Below, in pieces: positions 6,400-12,471 of a stretch of 12,471 nucleotides of DNA. Made by a program: the position numbers and the translations under genes. Where the stretch lies: contig PWVN01000020.1 of assembly GCA_003561835.1 (NCBI GenBank), positions 1 to 12,471 on the forward strand, read 5' to 3'. Source of the DNA: Syntrophomonadaceae bacterium. GTDB taxonomy: Bacteria > Bacillota > Dethiobacteria > PWVN01. The notes below the pieces were generated by a model. It saw only the letters and a list, made by a program, of their open reading frames with translations, did not search any database and had not been told where the DNA came from. The stretch's first letter is position 1. Every line of letters starts with the position of its first letter.

Positions 6400-8430
6400 T
6401 TAGGCTTCCACGTGACTGATCTCCAGGGCGTCCTCCCGGGCCTTTATCCTCCTCTGATTGAAATAGATCAGGAGGAAGACGGTTATCCCGATCACATCGC
6501 TGAGGTAGTTGGGCCAAACCATGGAAATGGAAATGGCCAGCAGGATGGCCTGCTCCCACAACCTCAACTTCGTAAAGAGCCAGCGCTGAATCACGGCAGC
6601 GAAACAGTAGATGCCAAAGAGGGATGTGGCGGAAATCAGGATCGCCTGGTACCAGGTGGTATCGATGAGGAGCAGGGACGGGTTGTACACGAACATGAAG
6701 GGCAGCAGGAAGGCCGCCAGGTCGAATTTGAAGCCCAATAGGCCCGTTTTTATTGGATCAGAACGGGCGATGGCCGCGGCGGCGTAGGCCGCCACCCCCA
6801 CGGGGGGCGTATCGTCGGCCAGGATGGCGTAGTAGAGGATAAAGAGGTGGACGGCCACCACCGGGATGCTGGGGTCCACGTAGAGGACGGCCGGGGCCAC
6901 CAGGGTGGCCATAACCACGTACTTGGCCGTGGTGGGCAGCCCCATACCCAGGATGATGGACATCCCCGCTGCCATAATGAGGAGGACCAGCAGGCTCTCC
7001 TTGGCCAGAACGGCGATGAACAGGGTCATCCTGAGACCCAGCCCCGTCAGGGTGACAACCCCCACGATGATGCCGGCGCAGGCGCAGGCCACGGCGATAC
7101 CCGCCATCCCTTTGGCGGCATTGTCCAGGCTGGTAAAAAAGAGGGTCCACAGGGAGCGGAACTCCTCGATGGCCGCATCTTTCAGGGTGACCTTCTCCTG
7201 CCGCGACAGTTTATAGCTGGAGTAGGCCTTTAAGATGAGGAAGATGCCGATGATGGTCCAGATGGAATAATATGCGGCAAAAAGGGGCGTAATCCTCCTG
7301 ATGATCAGGTAGTACAGGAGCACAATAATCGGAATCCAGAAGTGGATCCCCTCCAGGAGGGTGGCCCAGAAGGGCGGGATCTCCTCCTTGGGCATGGGTT
7401 TCATGCCCGTCTTGGCCGCCTGCAGGTGCACCACCGCCAGGATGGCCACGTAGCTGATGACCGCCGGCAGGGCGGCGTAGCCGATGATCTGGAGATACGG
7501 GATTCCTGTAAACTCTGCCATGATAAAGGCTGCGGCCCCCATGACCGGGGGCAGGAACTGCCCGTTGGTGGATGCCGCCGTCTCCACACCGCCGGCCACT
7601 TCCGGGCTGAATCCGGCTTTTTTCATGACGGGGATGGTCAAGGAACCGGTGATGGCCGTGTTGGCCACGGAACTTCCCACGATGCTCCCTAAGAACCCGC
7701 TGGCCATGACGGCAGCCTTGGCGGGCCCCCCCCTGAACCGGCCCAGGGCGGCATAGGACAGCTTGACCAGGTACAGGCCGGCCCCGGCTTCCTGGAAGAA
7801 GCAGCCAAACAAAACGAAGCCGAAGACGAAGGTGGCGGATACGCCCACGGGGATTCCGAAAATCCCTTCATTGGTCAGGTAGAGGTGGTCGATTACCCGG
7901 GTCAGCCGGTACCCCCGGTGGCCCAGTTCTCCGGGAATGTAGGGCCCCAAAAAGGAGTAGGCGAGGAAGACGATGGTCACGATGGGCAGAACCTTCCCGA
8001 AGGCCCGCCGGGCCGTTTCCAGGATAACGAGAACGGTAATAACCCCCATGATGATATCTGTGGGGGTGGGGTTGCCGATGCGAAAGACCAGGTCTTCGAA
8101 GAAAATGAAGATGTAGATGATGGAGACAAATCCTGCCAGGGCAAAAATTATATCGTAAAAGGGCAGCTTCTTGAAGGCTGCTTCATCTTTAGAAGGAGGA
8201 AAGTAAAGGAAACAGAGGGCAACGGCCACAGAAAGGTGGATGGACCGCTGCAGGCTGGCGGTTAAAGCGCCGGCGCCCAGGGTATAGAAGTGAAAGAGGG
8301 CCCAAAGGATGCCTACGACGGTGATGACCTTGGCTACTTTCCCCTGGAGTTCCCTAACCTGCCCTTCTTCGGTAAATTTGCTTAAATCTACTGCATCGTC
8401 TTTATATTTCATGATGTCGTGTTCAGCCAA
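6400..8430 (-). CDS. TRAP transporter fused 4TM/12TM permease (TAXI type)
   Basis: A 676-residue integral membrane protein in which the small (DctQ-like) and large (DctM-like) TRAP permease subunits are fused. It works with the TAXI lipoprotein encoded upstream to import an unidentified, probably carboxylate-bearing solute using an ion gradient. Evidence is a polar N-terminus, multiple hydrophobic helices, the first DctM signature near residues 247-270 (GSIVGSSVANTAITGS then TIPVMKKAGFSPEVAGGVE), TNGQFLPPVMGAAAF, a second repeat ILGMGLPTTAKYVV (about 491-504) and ADDTPPVGVAAYAAAAIA (about 534-551). The start is TTG 8430, supported by an AGAGGTGAT ribosome site 6-7 bases away; the first in-frame ATG (8412) is too far from any ribosome site. 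A terminator hairpin sits just upstream, so expression relative to the receptor is probably reduced. Confidence 0.93.
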   Translation of the reverse strand: MAEHDIMKYKDDAVDLSKFTEEGQVRELQGKVAKVITVVGILWALFHFYTLGAGALTASLQRSIHLSVAVALCFLYFPPSKDEAAFKKLPFYDIIFALAGFVSIIYIFIFFEDLVFRIGNPTPTDIIMGVITVLVILETARRAFGKVLPIVTIVFLAYSFLGPYIPGELGHRGYRLTRVIDHLYLTNEGIFGIPVGVSATFVFGFVLFGCFFQEAGAGLYLVKLSYAALGRFRGGPAKAAVMASGFLGSIVGSSVANTAITGSLTIPVMKKAGFSPEVAGGVETAASTNGQFLPPVMGAAAFIMAEFTGIPYLQIIGYAALPAVISYVAILAVVHLQAAKTGMKPMPKEEIPPFWATLLEGIHFWIPIIVLLYYLIIRRITPLFAAYYSIWTIIGIFLILKAYSSYKLSRQEKVTLKDAAIEEFRSLWTLFFTSLDNAAKGMAGIAVACACAGIIVGVVTLTGLGLRMTLFIAVLAKESLLVLLIMAAGMSIILGMGLPTTAKYVVMATLVAPAVLYVDPSIPVVAVHLFILYYAILADDTPPVGVAAYAAAAIARSDPIKTGLLGFKFDLAAFLLPFMFVYNPSLLLIDTTWYQAILISATSLFGIYCFAAVIQRWLFTKLRLWEQAILLAISISMVWPNYLSDVIGITVFLLIYFNQRRIKAREDALEISHVEA

Positions 8431-8452
8431 TCTATATCACCTCTGTGTCTTT

Positions 8453-8489
8453 AAGAAAAAGTGCAGGGTATCACCATGACACCCTGCAC
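8453..8489 (-). terminator. Intrinsic terminator/attenuator between TAXI receptor and TRAP permease
   Basis: On the - strand a 13-base-pair stem (outer nine pairs GTGCAGGGT/ACCCTGCAC perfect, one inner G-U) closes on a 3-base loop (8461-8489) and is followed by TTTTTCTTAA (8460-8451). This is a canonical rho-independent terminator for leftward transcription. It lies 16 bases after the receptor stop and just before the permease ribosome site. The inner pair is A-C on the + strand, which confirms the - strand sense. Partial read-through would give excess receptor over permease. Confidence 0.88.
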
Positions 8490-8505
8490 CTCTCTCAAGC
8501 TTAGA

Positions 8506-9492
8506 CTACAGTCTCCCGACTTCTTTGAAGTACTTCTCGGCACCGGGGTGCAGTTTGATGGGCATACCCACCAGGGCAGATTCCAGGGTTACCGTCTGTC
8601 CCATGGCATGGGCACCGTGGATGATATCCAGGTTTTCATAGATGGCTTTGACAAATTCGTACATGGCAGCTTCGGGAAGGTCCGCCCGGCCCACGATCAT
8701 GGCCAGAACCGTCACCGTCTGGAGGGAGGAAATTCCCCTGTAAACATCGCCGGGCACCTGCACGGTGGAGTAGAAGGGGTATTTTTCTGCCAGGTCGGCT
8801 GCATGCTTGTCATCGATGGCCACCAGATTGACGTCCTTGACCAGGGCCAGGTCGGCAATGGCGGCGGCACCGATACCGGTGGTGAAGAAGGCAGCGTCGA
8901 TGCGGCCGTCCTTCAAGAAGTCCGCCGCTTCACCGGCAGAAATTCTTTCTACCGCAGCGAAGTCGCTGAAGTCGGGGTTCAGGCCGTAGATTTCCACAAT
9001 CTGGGAAGTATTGGCCTCGGTGCCGCTGCCCAGGGGACCTACAGCCACCCTCTTGCCCTTCAGGTCAGCGGGGGTTTTGATGCCGGAATCCTTCGCCACG
9101 ACGATCTGTATTGGCTCTGGGTGAAGCATAAAGAGGCCGACCATGTTGGAGACTGGTCCATCTTCCTCGAACATGATCTCGCCGTTATAGGCGTAGTAGG
9201 CGATGTCGTTTTGCAGGATGGCCAGGTCGGCGTCCTTGGAGCCGATGAGCTTGGCGTTGGCCACGGAGGCCCCGGAGGACTCAACGCTTAGGCTGATGTT
9301 TTCCATGTTGTTGTAAGCGATCCGGGACATGGCTCCGGAAATCGGGTAATAAACACCGGTAACCCAGCCGGAAGCCATGGTCAGACGCCAGGGACCGGTT
9401 GCGCTGTAATCCGAAGAATCCTGGCAGCCGATGGCCAGCCCGGCAATCAATAAAACGGCCAGCACGAAACAGATAAACTTAACTTTTTTCAT
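8506..9492 (-). CDS. TAXI-family TRAP transporter substrate-binding lipoprotein
   Basis: A 328-residue periplasmic-type binding protein of the TAXI (TRAP-associated extracytoplasmic immunogenic) family. The N-terminal KKVKFICFVLAVLLIAGLAIGC is a lipoprotein signal with Cys23 as the expected lipidation site; the lipobox AIGC is slightly non-standard at -3. The mature part has the family hallmarks WRLTMASGWVTGVYYPISGAM, SGASVANAKLIGSKDADLAILQND, GKRVAVGPLGSGTEANTSQI and DGRIDAAFFTTGIGAAAI. It would be tethered outside the cytoplasmic membrane and deliver solute to the fused permease encoded next. TAXI substrates are known for few members (glutamate/oxoglutarate-like acids have been reported), so the ligand cannot be read from sequence. 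ATG 9492 has a GGAGGG ribosome site about 6 bases upstream. An AT-rich 211-base region precedes it. Confidence 0.93.
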   Translation of the reverse strand: MKKVKFICFVLAVLLIAGLAIGCQDSSDYSATGPWRLTMASGWVTGVYYPISGAMSRIAYNNMENISLSVESSGASVANAKLIGSKDADLAILQNDIAYYAYNGEIMFEEDGPVSNMVGLFMLHPEPIQIVVAKDSGIKTPADLKGKRVAVGPLGSGTEANTSQIVEIYGLNPDFSDFAAVERISAGEAADFLKDGRIDAAFFTTGIGAAAIADLALVKDVNLVAIDDKHAADLAEKYPFYSTVQVPGDVYRGISSLQTVTVLAMIVGRADLPEAAMYEFVKAIYENLDIIHGAHAMGQTVTLESALVGMPIKLHPGAEKYFKEVGRL

Positions 9493-9669
9493 TTGTACCC
9501 TCCTCGATAATATAATATTGCTTTTCCCTACTATATATGGATTCTCCCTATTTCTTCCTTCTGGCTACCCCCCTTCCTTTATTGGGAATTGAGCAACAAG
9601 TAGCAATATACTATATTCTTGATATATGCAATAATTCCTGCACAACAAATAATTATTTATCACAGTTTT
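9493..9669 (-). promoter_or_regulatory. AT-rich upstream region of the TAXI-TRAP genes, probable promoter zone
   Basis: This stretch is much richer in A/T than its surroundings. It holds several -10-like TATA words on the - strand (TATATT and TATAGT around 9607-9617, TATTATATTATC around 9507-9518), a perfect 12-base palindrome AAATAATTATTT (9647-9658) and AGCAA twice about 10 bases apart (9592-9606). No -35/-10 pair with good spacing stands out, and no proper sigma-54 (GG/GC) element was found. The composition suggests the transporter has its own promoter in addition to any read-through from the aminotransferase. Confidence 0.35.
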
Positions 9670-9694
9670 GGCGGGGCTGCCCTGCTGCCCCACC
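9670..9694 (-). other. GC-rich hairpin after the aminotransferase stop
   Basis: On the - strand GGTGGGGC pairs with GCCCCGCC (8 pairs, one G-U) around a 9-base loop, starting 9 bases after the aminotransferase stop. It is followed by AAAAC rather than a T-run, so it is not a standard intrinsic terminator. It could stabilise the message 3' end or support factor-dependent termination before the TAXI promoter region. Confidence 0.4.
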
Positions 9695-9703
9695 CGCAGA
9701 TGC

Positions 9704-11053
9704 CTACAGAAGGCCTGCCTCCACCTCCGTCAGGGATGCGTCCAGTTTCTCCAGGAGTTCCTCCATCTCCGGGCGGTTCATAACAAAGGGAGGGGCGATG
9801 AGCAGGTAATCCCGGGGCATGATGTCGGCGGTCCCTCCCACCCCCGTGTAGAGGAGGAGTCCCCGGTCCATACAGGTCTTCCGGGCTTTTTCTGCAGCCT
9901 GCACCTCCCGGGGGAAGGATTCCCTGGAGGCGGCGTCCCTAACCAGTTCCAGACCTAAGAGGAGGCCCAGGCCCCGCACATCCCCGATGACGGGATGATG
10001 GGCGGCCAGGTCTTTCAAGCCCTGGGACAGGAACTCTCCTTTTTCCGCCACCTGCTCAAAGAGCTTCTCCTGACGGATAAAACGGTAGATGGCCAGGCCG
10101 GCACTGCAGCACACCGGGTTCCCCTGGTAGGTGTATCCGTGGACGAATTTGCCCCAGTTCTCCGCAAACACCCGGTGCACCTGCTCCGAAGCGATAACAG
10201 CCGCCAGAGGGGCATAGCCGCCTCCCAGGCCCTTGCCCAGGGTCAGAAGGTCCGGTTCCACCTGCCAGTGCTCCAGGGTGACGAATTTCCCCGATCGGCC
10301 GTAGCCGCAGAGGACCTCGTCGGCGATGAGGAGCACATCGTATCGGTCGCAAATCTCCCGCACCCGGGGGAAGTATTCCGCCGGGGGGACGCTGGCGGCG
10401 GCGGAGGTGCCGATGACGGGCTCCACCAGGAAGGCGGCCACATTCTCCGGGCCCTCGGACAGGATGGCCTGCTCCAGGGCCCTGGCGCAGAGAAGGCCGC
10501 AGGCCGGGTGGGTGAGACCGTAGTGGCAGCGGTAGCAGTGGGGGGCCGGGACCAGGGGGAAGGGCAGCAGCAGGGGTGAGAAGAGGCGGCGCCGGGCCAC
10601 GTTGGAAGCTGCCGACAGAGTGCCGAAGGAACTGCCGTGGTAGCTCAAGGTCCGTCCGATGACTTTGTACTTCCCCCTGTTTCCCCTCTGCATGTGGTAC
10701 TGCAGGGCCATGCTCATGGCCGTCTCGTTGGCCTCCGTCCCGCCCGAGACGAAGTAGGTGTGGTTGAGTTCTCCCGGGGCCGCTTCGGCCAAACAGCGGG
10801 CCAGTTCCTCCTGGGGCCGGTTGGTGAAGGTGCTGCTGTGGACATAACTGATGGTGGCGGCCGTCTCCCGCATGGCATCCGCCACCTGGGTCACCCCGTA
10901 GCCGATATTAGCCACCACGCACCCGGAAGCCCCGTCCAGGTACTTCCGGCCGTCGGTATCATAGATGTAGACCCCCCGGGCCCGCTCCACCTGGGGGTAT
11001 GCTTTCCCCGGGGAACGATAGAAGACCCTTTTCTCCTGATCGCCCTTCATCAT
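9704..11053 (-). CDS. Class III (omega) PLP-dependent aminotransferase
   Basis: A 449-residue fold-type I, class III aminotransferase. It moves an amino group from a terminal or non-alpha amine (typical of the class) to a 2-oxo acid. Visible hallmarks are DGRKYLDGASGCVV near the N-terminus, SGGTEANETAMSMA (cofactor phosphate loop), the LLIADEVLCGYGRSGK segment with Asp245, LTLGKGLGGGYAPLAA with the Schiff-base Lys274, and HGYTYQGNPVCCSAGLA. A cysteine group C173, C176, C185, C189 lies in a mid-protein segment. The ATG at 11053 is chosen because AGGAG lies 6 bases before it; the upstream in-frame ATG (11059) directly abuts that site. Only 9 bases separate it from the BKACE stop, so the two are co-translated neighbours and probably consecutive pathway steps. 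The amine substrate is unknown; a beta-amino acid is proposed from context. Confidence 0.9.
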   Translation of the reverse strand: MMKGDQEKRVFYRSPGKAYPQVERARGVYIYDTDGRKYLDGASGCVVANIGYGVTQVADAMRETAATISYVHSSTFTNRPQEELARCLAEAAPGELNHTYFVSGGTEANETAMSMALQYHMQRGNRGKYKVIGRTLSYHGSSFGTLSAASNVARRRLFSPLLLPFPLVPAPHCYRCHYGLTHPACGLLCARALEQAILSEGPENVAAFLVEPVIGTSAAASVPPAEYFPRVREICDRYDVLLIADEVLCGYGRSGKFVTLEHWQVEPDLLTLGKGLGGGYAPLAAVIASEQVHRVFAENWGKFVHGYTYQGNPVCCSAGLAIYRFIRQEKLFEQVAEKGEFLSQGLKDLAAHHPVIGDVRGLGLLLGLELVRDAASRESFPREVQAAEKARKTCMDRGLLLYTGVGGTADIMPRDYLLIAPPFVMNRPEMEELLEKLDASLTEVEAGLL

Positions 11054-11062
11054 TGTCATCTC

Positions 11063-11914
11063 CTAATCTTTTTGTGGATTCAGCTGCTTGATGCCCAGAA
11101 TCTCCCGGGCTTCCGCCGGGGTGGCCCCCTCCCGGTCCAGCTCCCGGGCGATGCGGACAGCCCGGGCCACCAGCATCTCGTTGCTGGCCAGCTGCCCCTT
11201 TGTATAGTAAAGATTGTCCTCCAACCCCACCCGCACATTTCCTCCCAGGAGCATGCCCAGGGTGGTCAGGGGGAGCTGCTGCCTGCCCATGGCGGAGACG
11301 TTGAAGAGGCACCCCGGGGGCAGGTAGTCGATGAGAGACAGGAGGTCTTTGGGGGTGGCCGCGATGGTGTTCTGGTAGGTGACCCCCAGAACCAGGTTGA
11401 CCAGGTAGGGTTTCTTCACAATCCCCCTGGCAATGAGGCGCTCCACTTCCCGGAACATGGAATGGCTGAAGACCTCCATCTCGGGCTTCATATCCAGCTC
11501 CAGCATCCGTTCCAGGTAGGATTCGATGAGCTCCGGGGTATTCAGGAAGATGCTGTTGTCCCAACCCGTCCGGACCATGGTCCCCATGTTGAGGCTGGCC
11601 ATCTCCGCCCCGGCTTCGATGACCTTGATACGGTCTTCCGTGGCCACGAGGGCGCCCAGCCCTGTGGAATCCTGCAGGATGATATCACACTTCTCCCGGA
11701 TGCGGCGATGGATTTCCCGGTAAACCTCCGGGTCCGCCGTGATCCTGCCCTGCCAGTCCCGGCCGTGGATATGGACGATGGCGGCACCGGCCTGCCGGCA
11801 CTTGTGAGCCGCCTCGGCGATTTCCTCCGGGTTGCCCGGGATGTGCGGGTTATTCTCCTTCGTAGCCCGGCCGCCGCCCACCAGGGCCGCCGTGATGATG
11901 ACTTTGCTCCTCAT
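11063..11914 (-). CDS. Beta-keto acid cleavage enzyme (BKACE / Kce family, DUF849)
   Basis: A complete 283-residue TIM-barrel enzyme. BKACE members use Zn2+ to react a 3-oxo acid with an acyl-CoA (usually acetyl-CoA), giving acetoacetate and a new acyl-CoA; the founder Kce acts on 3-keto-5-aminohexanoate in lysine fermentation. Seen here are VHIHGRD with zinc ligands His48 and His50, QDSTG with Ser83, EMASLNMGT, EMEVFSHSMF, and VRVGLEDN with Arg228, Glu232 and Asp233, all matching catalytic positions of Kce as I recall it. At the N-terminal position where Kce has the glutamate that holds the substrate amino group (TGAE), this protein has VGGGR. Substrate therefore probably differs and the name kce is not assigned. 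ATG 11914 is preceded by AAAGGAG at 7 bases. It follows a structured leader and is tightly linked to the aminotransferase. Confidence 0.92.
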   Translation of the reverse strand: MRSKVIITAALVGGGRATKENNPHIPGNPEEIAEAAHKCRQAGAAIVHIHGRDWQGRITADPEVYREIHRRIREKCDIILQDSTGLGALVATEDRIKVIEAGAEMASLNMGTMVRTGWDNSIFLNTPELIESYLERMLELDMKPEMEVFSHSMFREVERLIARGIVKKPYLVNLVLGVTYQNTIAATPKDLLSLIDYLPPGCLFNVSAMGRQQLPLTTLGMLLGGNVRVGLEDNLYYTKGQLASNEMLVARAVRIARELDREGATPAEAREILGIKQLNPQKD

Positions 11915-12085
11915 TGTTTTCTCCTTTCAACGGATCATAATCCCCCTGCCCGGCGCCTACGCGCAAGGCACACAGCAGGGGGCCCAATCTTGGCACCGGA
12001 CTCCACACTTCCTTTTGGGAAGACTCCGGGGACTCCCGGAACCTTCCCGGGTGCTAAGGGCAGCAAAGGCCTCCCCCGGGTACCC
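11915..12085 (-). promoter_or_regulatory. Highly structured 171-base leader upstream of the BKACE gene
   Basis: No coding signal. On the - strand CCGGTGCC (11999-11992) can pair with GGCGCCGG (11957-11950, one G-U), and CCCCCTGC (11982-11975) with GCAGGGGG (11949-11942). The order a-b-a'-b' makes these a possible pseudoknot or two mutually exclusive hairpins. A small GCCT/AGGC hairpin nests inside, and further short stems (CCGGG-AGTC-CCCGG, CTTCC-CAAAA-GGAAG) lie upstream. The last stem ends about 27 bases before the ATG. No T-run terminator and no known riboswitch consensus was recognised. The wobble pair in the first helix is a mismatch on the + strand, favouring function in leftward RNA. 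Confidence 0.45.
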
Positions 12086-12471
12086 TTACTCCTGGCCCCC
12101 GCTGGAGCAGAAATAGCAGGAGTTGCGGGCCAGGTTGAAGCCCGCCTGCAGGGCTTCCCGGTTGGCCTCAAAGCCCCGGCTGAACTGCTTCTTGACGGCT
12201 TCCTCCAGAGAGCTGAGGGAAACCACCCCGGTGCGGCCGCTCAAGGCCCCAAGGCTCAGGACATTTAGGGCCACCTTCAGGCCCTTTTCCTTTTTCAGCC
12301 CGGCAATCTTCTCCGAGAGGGGCAGGCCGAAGACCCGCTTCCCCTTGTAGTCCCCTTCGATGAGAGTGCTGTCGTAGAGGATGACGCACTCCTCCGAGAC
12401 CTTCCCGTAAAACTTCTCCAGGGCATCCCGGGAGAGGGCCAAAACGATATCCGGGTCCTCCACGGCGGGGT
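12086..12471 (-). CDS. 2-oxoacid:ferredoxin oxidoreductase gamma-type subunit (N-terminus cut by window)
   Basis: The frame runs off the right edge, so only the C-terminal 128 residues are visible. The sequence PAVEDPDIVLALSRDALEKF, followed by VILYDSTLIE and LKVALNVLSLGAL, is typical of the gamma domain of 2-oxoacid:acceptor oxidoreductases (KorC-like). These enzymes oxidatively decarboxylate 2-oxo acids to acyl-CoA and reduce ferredoxin, or run in reverse. The subunit ends in a CYFC-containing tail. Gamma subunits are usually the last gene of a kor/por/vor operon, so the other subunits should lie beyond the edge. Which 2-oxo acid is used cannot be told from this fragment. The GTG at 12463 is an internal valine, not a start. 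No terminator is seen between it and the BKACE gene, so read-through into the catabolic cluster is possible. Confidence 0.8.
   Translation of the reverse strand, partial: PAVEDPDIVLALSRDALEKFYGKVSEECVILYDSTLIEGDYKGKRVFGLPLSEKIAGLKKEKGLKVALNVLSLGALSGRTGVVSLSSLEEAVKKQFSRGFEANREALQAGFNLARNSCYFCSSGGQE

Noticed and set aside
9592..9645. Possible sigma-54 (-24/-12) promoter upstream of the TAXI gene
   Set aside because: TTGC-like -12 words exist on the - strand, but none has the required GG at the -24 position with correct spacing.
9704..11914. Complete lysine-fermentation (kam/kdd/kce/kal) cluster
   Set aside because: Only a BKACE-family gene is present; no aminomutase, Kdd or Kal gene is in the window, and the BKACE active site differs from Kce.
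10637..12268. A 543-codon open frame on the + strand opposite the aminotransferase and BKACE genes
   Set aside because: It is a shadow frame of GC-rich genes: Gly/His/Pro-rich with no recognisable domain, and it runs antisense across well-supported enzymes.

Overview
The window looks like chromosome of a GC-rich, anaerobic, spore-former-type Firmicute (class Clostridia; a Moorella- or Peptococcaceae-like lineage would fit, but the sequence alone does not fix the genus). The pointers are strong AGGAGG-type ribosome sites with some GTG/TTG starts, a clostridial HutP-family protein, paired DUF3786 proteins, a DUF362 ferredoxin-like protein, a SpoIID/LytB-domain protein, a TAXI-type TRAP transporter and a ferredoxin-linked 2-oxoacid oxidoreductase subunit. 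No rRNA, tRNA, CRISPR array, intact insertion sequence or phage gene was seen.

Left block (1-1752, + strand): a tightly coupled three-gene run, DUF3786 (cut by the window edge), HutP-like RNA-binding protein, second DUF3786. It closes with a good intrinsic terminator that overlaps the stop codon of the facing gene. Next block (1743-3318, - strand): a two-gene operon with a DUF362 protein carrying two [4Fe-4S] clusters followed by a small VanZ-family membrane protein. An extended -10 promoter lies just upstream and fixes the DUF362 start at a GTG. Central block (3542-5710, + strand): a large secreted or anchored SpoIID/LytB-domain cell-wall protein.

Right block (5723-12471, - strand, transcribed right to left): the last subunit of a 2-oxoacid:ferredoxin oxidoreductase (cut by the window edge), a highly structured 171-base leader, a beta-keto acid cleavage enzyme (BKACE/Kce family), a class III PLP aminotransferase, then a complete TAXI-TRAP uptake module (lipoprotein receptor, fused 4TM/12TM permease, DUF1850 protein). 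An intrinsic terminator sits between receptor and permease.

The most interesting reading is that the right block is an uncharacterised catabolic cassette. A solute, plausibly a beta-amino acid, is imported by the TRAP system and transaminated to a 3-oxo acid. That acid is split with acetyl-CoA by the BKACE enzyme to acetoacetate plus an acyl-CoA. The lysine-fermentation partners Kdd and Kal are absent from the window, and the BKACE active site lacks the glutamate that binds the amino group in Kce, so the substrate is probably not 3-keto-5-aminohexanoate. The substrate is inference. Second in interest is the DUF3786-HutP-DUF3786 sandwich, an RNA-binding regulator embedded between paralogues with no histidine-utilisation genes in sight.
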